Shown here one piece after another: positions 25,309 through 32,554 of a DNA stretch of 64,000 nt. A model generated the notes under the pieces. It saw only the letters and a program-made list of their open reading frames with translations, was not told where the DNA came from and searched no databases. Positions within the stretch are counted from its first letter, which is position 1, and each line of letters begins with the position of its first letter. Location: assembly GCA_024233285.1 (NCBI GenBank), contig JACKPU010000008.1, positions 1 to 64,000 of the forward strand. Reading direction: 5' to 3'. Position numbers and translations under genes: made by a program. The stretch comes from Opitutaceae bacterium. Lineage in GTDB: Bacteria > Verrucomicrobiota > Verrucomicrobiia > Opitutales > Opitutaceae.

Positions 25309-25866
25309 TCACTGAAGGTTTGCTGCAAGGATTGTTGTAACGGCGGACGCGAAGTCCGGCACGGTGAAATGTGGAGTCTGGCGCAAGGTTTCCCGGTATC
25401 CGCGATCAATGAAAATGGTGCGCACGCCGGCGTTTCGACCACAGTCAACATCGCGCCAGCGGTCGCCCACCATCCATGAGCGCTCGAGGTCCAGACGGAG
25501 CGCGGTGGCGGCATCGAGAATCATGCCGGGTTCGGGTTTGCGTCGTCGGTTTTCGGGATGGGCCACCCCACGGCCGGGCGCCGGGCAAACTTCGATACGG
25601 CTGATGACGGGCACCCACGTGTTTAGCTTGGCATGCATGGCAGCCAGGGCCGCGGGATCAAGTGTGCCACGGCCGAGTTCGGGCTGATTGGTTGCCACGA
25701 TGAGAATATAACCGGCGGCATGCAGCGCGTTACAACCGGCGACTGCGTCGGGATAAAGTTCGAATTCGTCCGCAGTGGCTGGAGCGAAGGGCAGGCCATC
25801 GCGCATCAGTGGCACGTTGAGCGTGCCATCCCGGTCGAGAAATACCGCAGGAAGGCCGGGCTTCAC
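25309..25866 (-). CDS. gmhB: HAD phosphatase, GmhB-like (D-glycero-D-manno-heptose 1,7-bisphosphate 7-phosphatase)
   Basis: The protein has 185 aa from GTG 25866, which overlaps the upstream stop as GTGA; an ATG at 25890 would add 8 residues. It has HAD motif I at the N-terminus (D11-R-D13-G-T), motif II 'VATNQ', 'RRRKPEPGM' for motif III and 'MVGDRWRDV' for motif IV, the GmhB/HisB-N histidinol-phosphatase-like class. GmhB removes the C7 phosphate of heptose 1,7-bisphosphate in the cytoplasm, and the neighbours (isomerase, kinase, nucleotidyltransferase) support that role. Oddity: the zinc-binding C-x-H ... C-x-C loop of classical GmhB is reduced to a single Cys ('EVCPAPGRGVAHPENRRR'), so it would be a zinc-free member. 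Confidence 0.8.
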   Translation of the reverse strand: MKPGLPAVFLDRDGTLNVPLMRDGLPFAPATADEFELYPDAVAGCNALHAAGYILIVATNQPELGRGTLDPAALAAMHAKLNTWVPVISRIEVCPAPGRGVAHPENRRRKPEPGMILDAATALRLDLERSWMVGDRWRDVDCGRNAGVRTIFIDRGYRETLRQTPHFTVPDFASAVTTILAANLQ

Positions 25867-26468
25867 GCTTGAGGGGCTACCGACTCCCATTTCGTCTCCG
25901 CGGCTTTAAGCTGGGGATGTGAAACAAAGAGGTGCCAGATGACGGCTTGGAATGCCTCGGAGTGAGGGGTGATGTTGGCGGGATTGATCACTGGAATCAC
26001 TACGCAGGCGTCGGCCAGCCGTGCCGTGTGTCCACCGTCCTTGCCGACGATGCCGAGGATCTTGGTCCCCACCGCCTTGGCATATTCAAGCGCATGCACC
26101 AGATTCGGCGAAATATTGTGCTCCAAGTTTCCACCGCCGACGGAAAGCACCAGGATGGCATCGCGAGCTGCGAGCCGTGAGCCGCGCAACCATTCCACGA
26201 ATACGCTCGCCCAGCCTTCGTCATTGGTGCGGGCGGTGAGTTCCGAGACGTTGTCGGTCGGGGCGTAGCATTCGATGCCGGCGATTTTACGGAAGTCGTT
26301 CACGGCATGCGATGCGTTGGCCGCGCTGCCGCCCACGCCGAGAATGAAGAGACGGCCGCCGCGGTCGCGCAAGGCGCGCAGCTCGGTCACACAATGTTCG
26401 CAGGCTGCGGGGTCAAGCTGGGTGCAGATGCGGGCGGTTTCAGCCAAGTGCTGTTCAGAGTAGGACAT
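25863..26468 (-). CDS. gmhA: SIS-domain phosphoheptose isomerase, GmhA-like
   Basis: This 201 aa SIS protein has 'LGVGGSAANASHAVNDF' (phosphosugar-binding loop; H54 and D58 at the positions of GmhA metal ligands H/E), 'LSVGGGNLEHNISPNLVHAL', 'GIVGKDGG' and 'PHSEAFQAVIWHLF'. GmhA converts sedoheptulose 7-phosphate to D-glycero-D-manno-heptose 7-phosphate, the first committed step to nucleotide-activated heptose. Length matches the family. It lies 3 bases after the nucleotidyltransferase stop and overlaps the GmhB-like gene by 4 bases. The start at ATG 26468 is clear. A related SIS isomerase for another sugar phosphate cannot be excluded, but the gene set strongly points to heptose. Confidence 0.85.
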   Translation of the reverse strand: MSYSEQHLAETARICTQLDPAACEHCVTELRALRDRGGRLFILGVGGSAANASHAVNDFRKIAGIECYAPTDNVSELTARTNDEGWASVFVEWLRGSRLAARDAILVLSVGGGNLEHNISPNLVHALEYAKAVGTKILGIVGKDGGHTARLADACVVIPVINPANITPHSEAFQAVIWHLFVSHPQLKAAETKWESVAPQA

Positions 26469-26471
26469 GAG

Positions 26472-27191
26472 TCAGAGAGGATGCGATTGTGTTCTGAGGT
26501 GTTCGTCGAGCTCGTGCAGGCCTGAAATCGAGCCGATCTCGTAAAACCGGGTGTGCACTTCGTAGCCGGCCAAGGCGTTGCGCCGGCTGAGATCGGACTG
26601 GATTTGTGCGAGATCGATCGCTGCGTCGTGGGTTGGGCCGGCGAAAACGGATGAGTGGAAAAGGGACAGGCCGTAATCGATATGCTGCATCTGGGGCCGA
26701 CGATCCGTTTTTGAGTAGAGCTGAATGCCGCCGTTTTCAAACCACACATTGCTGGTGTCGTAGGCATCATGGTTTCGATACACGGTCATCAGGGCAGGTT
26801 TGTCCTGTTTGAGGAAATATCGACCGATTTCCAGGAAATCGATGGGCAGGTAGCTGTCGCCGTATAGAACGTAAAATGCGTTGCCCAGCATCGGTAGAGC
26901 ACGGGTGATTGCTCCTCCCGTGCCGAGAAGTTCAGGGCCGTCGAAACTATAGGTAATCTCTACGCCATACCTCGAACCATCTCCGTAGTGGTCGACAATC
27001 TGTTCGCCAAGGTGCCCGACGCACAGGACCAGGTTGGTGAGTCCTTGGCCGCGTAACAATCGGAGTTGGTGGTTGAAAAAGGGCTCACCGGCGACTTCGA
27101 GCAACAGCTTGGGAACACTCTGGGTGAACGGTCGCATGCGGGTCGCCAATCCTCCGGCCAAGATTGCGACGGGAAGTCTTTCTGGGAGCAT
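26472..27191 (-). CDS. hddC: Sugar-1-phosphate nucleotidyltransferase, HddC-like (heptose-1-phosphate guanylyltransferase)
   Basis: The 239 aa product starts 'PVAILAGGLATRMRPFTQ' followed by 'VPKLLLEVAGEPF', the NTP_transferase signature, with 'LYGDSYLP' for the metal-binding Asp and 'LGTGGAI' for substrate binding. In the D-glycero-D-manno-heptose gene set this enzyme joins GMP to heptose 1-phosphate. GDP rather than another nucleotide is inferred from the GHMP-type kinase nearby, the hallmark of the GDP branch. I start it at ATG 27191, 2 bases after the stop of a small upstream gene; the 49 in-frame codons further upstream give a Pro/Arg-rich leader unlike the family. It precedes the isomerase gene by 3 bases. 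Confidence 0.83.
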   Translation of the reverse strand: MLPERLPVAILAGGLATRMRPFTQSVPKLLLEVAGEPFFNHQLRLLRGQGLTNLVLCVGHLGEQIVDHYGDGSRYGVEITYSFDGPELLGTGGAITRALPMLGNAFYVLYGDSYLPIDFLEIGRYFLKQDKPALMTVYRNHDAYDTSNVWFENGGIQLYSKTDRRPQMQHIDYGLSLFHSSVFAGPTHDAAIDLAQIQSDLSRRNALAGYEVHTRFYEIGSISGLHELDEHLRTQSHPL

Positions 27192-27193
27192 GG

Positions 27194-27358
27194 TCAAAAC
27201 GCGACGTAAATGAAGGGTTCGACAGGGAGTGAGAGTCGATAAAGCAGGTAGTGAAAGAGCCATCCGATCACGATGCCCAGGGCAAATCTGCTGAGAATGA
27301 GAATCGACCGGGGGACTCGGTCGTTGAAAGCGTGCCATCGCAACTTGAGGCTATTCAT
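27194..27358 (-). CDS. Small membrane protein (54 aa), unknown function
   Basis: Between the SGNH-like gene and the nucleotidyltransferase gene is a 54-codon frame from ATG 27358. It overlaps the upstream stop by 8 bases (ATGAATAG) and ends 2 bases before the next ATG, so it fills the gap exactly. The product starts basic (KLRWHAF), has a hydrophobic core at ~18-38 ('ILILSRFALGIVIGWLFHYL') and a second semi-hydrophobic tail ending 'FIYVAF'. This fits a one- or two-helix inner-membrane protein. I do not recognise a family. Its place behind the MBOAT and SGNH genes makes it a candidate accessory subunit of the acylation system, but that is inference from position. Confidence 0.5.
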   Translation of the reverse strand: MNSLKLRWHAFNDRVPRSILILSRFALGIVIGWLFHYLLYRLSLPVEPFIYVAF

Positions 27359-28553
27359 GGGGGGTGATGGTTTGAATCTCTGATGCAACCAGTGCTGCAA
27401 GTTTCTCTCCACCATCTCCCGAAAGGTGACTTCGATCAATGTAATCCATCGCAGTAAATCCCCGGCCGGTAACAATGCACTTGATGCCCATCGCTTCCCA
27501 GATGGCTGCGCAGCCGGCATAGACAGCGTCGTTGCGAGCCTGCTCATCGGCGGCGAGCTGGTCACGGTAATAGGGAGAGTTTTCGTCGAGCAGCACCAGC
27601 ATGTGCGGGCGTATCAAGGATGGGAATGCAGCGCTAATTTCTTCACGCAAATTTTGTGCGGCTGATTCACTGAATGCCCACGTTCCATCATTGGTATGAA
27701 CACCGGACAAATAGCTGTAACCCCGAACCATGTTCATTTCGTATTCCAGCGGGGCTTTATAACGTTCGTGCAGGGGCGGGGCCGTAGGTTCAAAGTCGGG
27801 AACGGTGGCGCGGGGCTGCCAGAACCGATGCGCCATTAATGGAGACCAGACACTGAAGAAATGGCGGTAGGCGATATGGTGCCAGAGCGATTGATGCCGG
27901 GTCCAAGCTTCAAGAGAGGCGTTAATTCGCTCCTCCATTACTTCATGACGTTGTGCTTGATCCAAGCTCGCCAACCAAGATTGGACGGCTGCGTCCCGCG
28001 GCCCATAGGGGGCGACTTCTCCTTGTGCTCGGGCCTGCCAATAAAGATAGCCATAGGGTGGTTTGGCGCTCACTCCCGCGCCCGCCGTCGGGTTGGTGTT
28101 GGTGACATATACCACCGGGTAACCTTGCCTGATCAATTGCTCTGCGACCAACGCGCCGGCATGGGCGGGATACCCACTGCGGAACGCCAGGTTTACGACG
28201 TGAAATGCGGGCCCCAAGCGCTCTTGCAAACGTATGCTCCACAGCACATCGAGCGGCTGGCCGACCCCGTTCATGATGGAGTTCCCGCCAATAATCACAA
28301 GCGTTTGACCGGGTGACCACCGTGACAAGGCGAGGCTTTGGAGCATCGCATAAGGGGGGTAAAACAGCGCATCGGGACTGATACGTTGGTGAAATCGCTG
28401 AAAACGCAGCGGCTTGCTGTAATCGGCAGCACGGTGGCCTTCGATGGTGGCGGACAAAAAGCCAACTATGATTCCGACCAAAAGGGCCCAGCTTGAGAGT
28501 CTGAGACAGCGAGTGTTCAAGTGAGGCCGATCAATTGGAGAGCCATGTTCCAT
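27351..28553 (-). CDS. SGNH-like O-acyl transfer partner protein (AlgX/AlgJ-type role)
   Basis: The 400 aa protein has an N-terminal membrane segment (~21-36, 'WALLVGIIVGFLSATI') and an SGNH-hydrolase-like body: 'IIGGNSIMNG' with the block-I Ser at S92, 'LDENSPYYRDQ', and the block-V pair D373-x2-H376 in 'DRSHLSGDGGEKLA'. The body should lie in the periplasm. SGNH proteins of this kind work with MBOAT proteins to O-acetylate polysaccharides (AlgI-AlgJ-AlgX, PatA-PatB), and the MBOAT gene is directly upstream. Start: ATG 28553 overlaps the MBOAT gene by 37 bases; TTG at 28520 would give a 4-base TTGA overlap like other junctions here and is a fair alternative. Confidence 0.78.
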   Translation of the reverse strand: MEHGSPIDRPHLNTRCLRLSSWALLVGIIVGFLSATIEGHRAADYSKPLRFQRFHQRISPDALFYPPYAMLQSLALSRWSPGQTLVIIGGNSIMNGVGQPLDVLWSIRLQERLGPAFHVVNLAFRSGYPAHAGALVAEQLIRQGYPVVYVTNTNPTAGAGVSAKPPYGYLYWQARAQGEVAPYGPRDAAVQSWLASLDQAQRHEVMEERINASLEAWTRHQSLWHHIAYRHFFSVWSPLMAHRFWQPRATVPDFEPTAPPLHERYKAPLEYEMNMVRGYSYLSGVHTNDGTWAFSESAAQNLREEISAAFPSLIRPHMLVLLDENSPYYRDQLAADEQARNDAVYAGCAAIWEAMGIKCIVTGRGFTAMDYIDRSHLSGDGGEKLAALVASEIQTITPHE

Positions 28554-29716
28554 GCGCGTGAAGGATCATAGAAGAATAGCAGCCAGCCGAAACTGACATG
28601 CAACAACGTGAGCGCCCAGCCCAAGACCGGTGCCGCTTGAAAGACGGTGGCAAGTTTGCGACCCAAAGGTCCCATAAGAGTCGGATAGCTACTGCTGATT
28701 AGCAATCCGCAGCCATGCCACAAGCCCCAGAGGACGAAATGCCAGGCCGGTCCATGCCACAAGCCGCAGAGTGCAAATGCGAACAGTGCATACAGCATGC
28801 GGCGGAGCGGGCCACGGCGGTTGCCGCCCAAAGGGATGTAGATGTAGTCACGAATCCAAGAGCTGAGTGACATGTGCCAGCGCTGCCAGAAATCGCGCGA
28901 ATTGCAGGCCAGGTATGGCCAGTTAAAATTCTCCGGCAGTTTGATTCCCATCATGCGGGAAAGTCCGAGCGCCATGTCGGTGTAACCACTAAAATCCAGT
29001 AAGATTCGGGCGGACAGCCCGGCGAGAAACAGCCAGGATTGGAACGGACTCAGGACTTCAAACTGACTTTCGTGATAACCAAGCATCAGCGTCAAGTTGT
29101 CCGCGATCACGATCTTTTTCACCACTCCCCAGGCGAATCGCTGAATGCCGGCTGCAACATCGTCAACCGTGACCGACTTGACCCCATGATCCAGCTCTTC
29201 GACATAGGACTGATATCGTTTGATCGGCCCCGCGACCAATGAAGGGAAATGCAGCGCAAAAAGCGCGAAACTAAGCGGGCTTTTGATCGGCTTTTCGCCA
29301 CGCCTGACCTCCACCAGATAATGGACGAACTCGAATACAAAGAAGCTGATCGCCAACGGGGGCGCCGCTGGCAAAAGCTGCTCGGTGGAAATGCGTAGTG
29401 CATCTGCCCATGGCGAATTGATCCACCCCAGAAGCTCGATGGAAATAAAATGGGTGTATTTGTAGAATAGCAGCGCCGCGGCGCACAAAGTAATCATGGC
29501 CGAGCAGGCGAGCCTGCTGCGGCTCAGCGCCGCTCCGTAGGTAAGTAGACCGAGCAGGAATATGGGTATGACTCCGGCCGGGCCGGCAAACCAGGAGTGA
29601 AAGACGACGCATCCACCGAGGAGCCATATCCTCCGCCCAAACGGCCGGGCCAGCAGCCAGTAAACCGGGAAAAATACGATGCAAAATACAACAAACCAAT
29701 AGGTGTTGAAAATCAT
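28517..29716 (-). CDS. MBOAT O-acyltransferase (AlgI-like)
   Basis: This 399 aa polytopic membrane protein carries the AlgI signature 'RDFWQRWHMSLSSWIRDYI' with 'YIPLGGNRRG', and the conserved His region 'CGLWHGPAWHFVLWGLWHG'. 'LLDFSGYTDMALGLSRMMG' and 'FVFEFVHYLVEVRRGE' are also typical. It moves an acyl, usually acetyl, group across the inner membrane to a partner SGNH protein that modifies polysaccharide. It is shorter than typical AlgI (about 470-520 aa) and ends soon after the second His region, lacking the last helices. It follows the GHMP kinase by 24 bases and overlaps the SGNH gene, so acylation and heptose synthesis are coexpressed. Confidence 0.88.
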   Translation of the reverse strand: MIFNTYWFVVFCIVFFPVYWLLARPFGRRIWLLGGCVVFHSWFAGPAGVIPIFLLGLLTYGAALSRSRLACSAMITLCAAALLFYKYTHFISIELLGWINSPWADALRISTEQLLPAAPPLAISFFVFEFVHYLVEVRRGEKPIKSPLSFALFALHFPSLVAGPIKRYQSYVEELDHGVKSVTVDDVAAGIQRFAWGVVKKIVIADNLTLMLGYHESQFEVLSPFQSWLFLAGLSARILLDFSGYTDMALGLSRMMGIKLPENFNWPYLACNSRDFWQRWHMSLSSWIRDYIYIPLGGNRRGPLRRMLYALFAFALCGLWHGPAWHFVLWGLWHGCGLLISSSYPTLMGPLGRKLATVFQAAPVLGWALTLLHVSFGWLLFFYDPSRAWNMALQLIGLT

Positions 29717-29740
29717 GCCCGCAGATGACGTCTGGCGAAA

Positions 29741-30724
29741 TTAGCTGTGCACGACAACCTTGGTGCCTTCGAAGTCGAAACGGAAACGCACTTCGCTTAA
29801 CCCGAGCTCACGCATGGCGTGCCTGAGCCTCGATTTGTCGGCGGCATAAAACATCAGAAAGCCACCGCCGCCCGCGCCAATGAGCTTGCCGCCAATCGCC
29901 CCGTTTTTCATGGCATGCTCATACCAATGGTTGATCTGTGAATTGCTCATTCCTTCGCTTCGCGCACGCTTGCGATGCCAATGCTCGTCCATGAGCCGGG
30001 CGAAATCTTCCAAACGCCCGTTTTCGAGTGCGGCGAGAGATCGCAACCCCAATTCCTTGGTGTAGTGCAGATTCTCCAGCATTGCAGGGTCGTTTTGCCG
30101 GGACTTTTCGTGTTGGTCCCGGAGGATGACTGAGGCCGACCGGGAGTAACCGGTGAAAAACAAGAGCAGATTGTCTTCGAGATTGAAGAGCGTTTCCTCT
30201 GTGATTTTTACGGGCCGATATTCGACCCGTCCGTCGCGACGAAAAGTAAACGCGGTAACGCCGCCGATAGCGGCGATGTATTGATCCTGTTTGCCGACCG
30301 GTTCGCCCAGCCGATCAATTTCGATGTGGCAGGCCTGCTCGGCCAATTCGACGGGCGAGATAATGTTTTTACGCTGCGTGTGAAGTGCCTTCAGCAAGGC
30401 GGTGGTAAAGCTGCCCGAAGAGCCAAGACCGGTGCCGCCCGGAATATCCGCCATCGAGGTCAGTTCCAAGTGGTCCAGGTCACCACCCACGAGCTGCATG
30501 GCTTCGCGCACCAAGGGATGCTCGATTTCTGCCACAGATTTTACCCGCTCGAGTTTCGAGTATTTCAGAATGATCTCCTGCTGAAAGGTGCGGTGCTGGG
30601 TGATGTAAACGTATTTGTCGATTGCTGCCGCAATCAGGAAACCGCCGTGATCGCGGTAGTAGGACGGGAGGTCGGTGCCACCGCCGCCTAAGGAGATGCG
30701 CATGGGTGATCGGGTGATGATCAT
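29741..30724 (-). CDS. hddA: GHMP kinase, HddA-like (D-glycero-alpha-D-manno-heptose 7-phosphate kinase)
   Basis: The 327 aa protein begins 'ITRSPMRISLGGGGTDLPSY', has the GHMP ATP loop 'PGGTGLGSSGSFTTAL', 'LGEPVGKQDQYIAAIGG' and the C-terminal 'GGKLIGAGGGGFLMFY'. This matches the HddA/fucokinase-like branch, which phosphorylates C1 of heptose 7-phosphate. Together with the GmhA-, GmhB- and HddC-like genes downstream it completes the GDP-heptose route. The ATG overlaps the stop of the Gfo/Idh gene as ATGA (30721-30724). L-fucose or other sugar kinases share this fold, but the neighbours favour heptose. Confidence 0.85.
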   Translation of the reverse strand: MIITRSPMRISLGGGGTDLPSYYRDHGGFLIAAAIDKYVYITQHRTFQQEIILKYSKLERVKSVAEIEHPLVREAMQLVGGDLDHLELTSMADIPGGTGLGSSGSFTTALLKALHTQRKNIISPVELAEQACHIEIDRLGEPVGKQDQYIAAIGGVTAFTFRRDGRVEYRPVKITEETLFNLEDNLLLFFTGYSRSASVILRDQHEKSRQNDPAMLENLHYTKELGLRSLAALENGRLEDFARLMDEHWHRKRARSEGMSNSQINHWYEHAMKNGAIGGKLIGAGGGGFLMFYAADKSRLRHAMRELGLSEVRFRFDFEGTKVVVHS

Positions 30725-31737
30725 AGGGTCGAAAGTCCGGCGGTTGAGATCTTATATCCGCTGTGCTGATAAATTGTCTCTACGATTTCCAAAGTGCGAA
30801 TGCCTTCAGCCAAGCCGGGCTGGGGCTGGCGGGTCAGGACGATGTCTTCCGCAAAGGCCGCCAGTTCCGCCGCCCAAGAGGTGTCCGGGGCGGGATAATC
30901 CCATTGGGTTGTCTCGGGAGGTCCCATTTGCGGCAGCATGCGATAAAAGGTGCATCGTTCGATTCCGTAGCTGCCGCCAAGGCCGTCGACGGCCACTTTG
31001 GCGTCGCGGCCATAGATTTCGAGTGAGAACAGGTTTTTCCATTCGGTGCAGCTGACATGGAGCCATGCGGTCTGCCCCGCGGCGGTTTGCAGCGAGAGGA
31101 ATGCGTTGTCATCCACCGGCATGTCCCAGAAGCAAGTTTGGGCGTGGCCTTCGATACGGGTGAAGTCGCCTAAAAACCAACCGGCAAGATCGATTAGATG
31201 CACGCCTTGGTCGATAAGTTCGCCGCCGCCGGACAATGCGGGATTGGCTCGCCACTCGCGATCATAGCCGACGCGGCCGCCGTGTCCGTAACGGGCGCGC
31301 AAAAACATCAGTGGTCCCAGCGCGCCTGATTGATGAAGCTCGCGAGCTTTCAGGATACCCGGGTGATAACGGTGGTTGTAGCCCAGGCGAACGATGGCGC
31401 CACTTTCATTGGCGGCGGCCTGCAGTCTGCGCAGTTGCTGTGCATTGAGACCTCCGGGTTTTTCGATCAACACATGCTTGCCGGCCTTGATGGCCGCCAT
31501 GGCCAGCGGTGCGAGCGCATGGTTGATGGTGGAGATGATGACAGCGTTTACGCGTGCATCCGCCAAGGCATTGGTCCCATCGGCTGCGACTTGGCATCCC
31601 GGATGGGTTGCGGCCAACTCCTCAGCCCGCTGCCTATCGGGATCACATACCCACGCCAGTTGTCCCGGCGCAAGACTTGCGGCGCGTTTGCGGCCAATCA
31701 AACCGCAACCGATGATTGCGTAGATCAATGGGCTCAT
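30721..31737 (-). CDS. Gfo/Idh/MocA family oxidoreductase
   Basis: The 338 aa product has an N-terminal Rossmann fold ('YAIIGCGLIGRKRAASL'), the family motif E-K-P at 92-94 ('HVLIEKPGGLN'), 'RLGYNHRYHPGI' and the C-terminal alpha/beta part with 'GGGELIDQGVHLIDLAGWF', where D and H are the expected catalytic residues. These enzymes oxidise or reduce sugars or sugar nucleotides with NAD(P). It is coupled by ATGA overlaps to an SDR upstream and the heptose kinase downstream, so a step on a related sugar is likely, but I cannot name the substrate. ATG 31737 is chosen for the overlap; a 32-residue in-frame extension is not family-like. Confidence 0.85.
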   Translation of the reverse strand: MSPLIYAIIGCGLIGRKRAASLAPGQLAWVCDPDRQRAEELAATHPGCQVAADGTNALADARVNAVIISTINHALAPLAMAAIKAGKHVLIEKPGGLNAQQLRRLQAAANESGAIVRLGYNHRYHPGILKARELHQSGALGPLMFLRARYGHGGRVGYDREWRANPALSGGGELIDQGVHLIDLAGWFLGDFTRIEGHAQTCFWDMPVDDNAFLSLQTAAGQTAWLHVSCTEWKNLFSLEIYGRDAKVAVDGLGGSYGIERCTFYRMLPQMGPPETTQWDYPAPDTSWAAELAAFAEDIVLTRQPQPGLAEGIRTLEIVETIYQHSGYKISTAGLSTL

Positions 31738-32549
31738 GGCATGCGTCTCAAGGTTGTATTGCGTCGCAGGGTCAGTAAATCCGAGGCGGCGAATTCGGCG
31801 ATCTCTGCAGAGGGGATCGGCCATGAATCCCATTGTGCGCTGAAGAGTTTGCCTGACAGCCCATCGGACTCACGAGAGATGAGCCAGAGCACCAGATTGA
31901 TCGCGCGAGTGAGAGCGGCTCCGCTGTCTGCCTTGGCTTGCAACGCGGATTGGTATTCCTTTTCGCCAACGGTGGCGGGTCCCAAGGCCAGCACTTCGTC
32001 AATGAGACGGGTGCGGATGGCACCCGGCGCCACGGCGTTGATGTCGAGCGGCGAACCTCGTTCCTCAACGGCGATGGTTTCAACCAGGCGGACAATGCCG
32101 GTCTTGGCTGCCGCATAGGCGGAAAATCCTGGGCGAGCCTTGGTCGCACCACCACCGGAGAAGCAGACTATTTTGCCACGATGCTCTGCTTGAATCAGAA
32201 AAGGGTGAAATGCCTGGAGAACGCGCAACGTGCCACCTAGATTGAGGTCAACGGCATCACACCAAGCCTTGGGATCGGATTGCATGGCTGGGCCGATCGG
32301 CCCGTGGGCCGCAGCACAGGTGATGACAGCGTCGAGCGCGCAGGTCGATTGGCTGACTGTCGCGATGGCGGCTTGGATGGATTCCGGGTCGGTCACATCG
32401 CACACCACCGGATGAAAGCGTGGATGCGAGGCTGCCTGTGAAGCTTGATCTGACCTGGCGAGGCCCCAGACCTCATGATTGAGGTTCAGCAAATGACCGG
32501 CGATGGCACGACCAATGCCTGAGCTGGTGCCTGAGATAACGATACGCAT
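31734..32549 (-). CDS. Short-chain dehydrogenase/reductase
   Basis: This 271 aa classical SDR has 'ISGTSSGIGRAIAGHL' for cofactor binding, 'VVCDVTD', 'CAAAHG' in place of NNAG, catalytic S131 in 'CFSGGGATK' and Y145-x3-K149 in 'SAYAAAK'. 'APGAIRTRL' follows as expected. It should be a cytoplasmic NAD(P)-dependent oxidoreductase. Immediate coupling to the Gfo/Idh gene (ATGA, 31734-31737) suggests two consecutive redox steps, for example on a nucleotide or phosphorylated sugar. The substrate cannot be read from sequence. It follows the GT-C gene stop with a 5-base gap. Confidence 0.85.
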   Translation of the reverse strand: MRIVISGTSSGIGRAIAGHLLNLNHEVWGLARSDQASQAASHPRFHPVVCDVTDPESIQAAIATVSQSTCALDAVITCAAAHGPIGPAMQSDPKAWCDAVDLNLGGTLRVLQAFHPFLIQAEHRGKIVCFSGGGATKARPGFSAYAAAKTGIVRLVETIAVEERGSPLDINAVAPGAIRTRLIDEVLALGPATVGEKEYQSALQAKADSGAALTRAINLVLWLISRESDGLSGKLFSAQWDSWPIPSAEIAEFAASDLLTLRRNTTLRRMP

Positions 32550-32554
32550 CCGGT

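Noticed and set aside
28553..28553. A firm choice of the SGNH-like start
   Set aside because: ATG 28553 and TTG 28520 are both reasonable; the longer one is listed, but the sequence does not decide.
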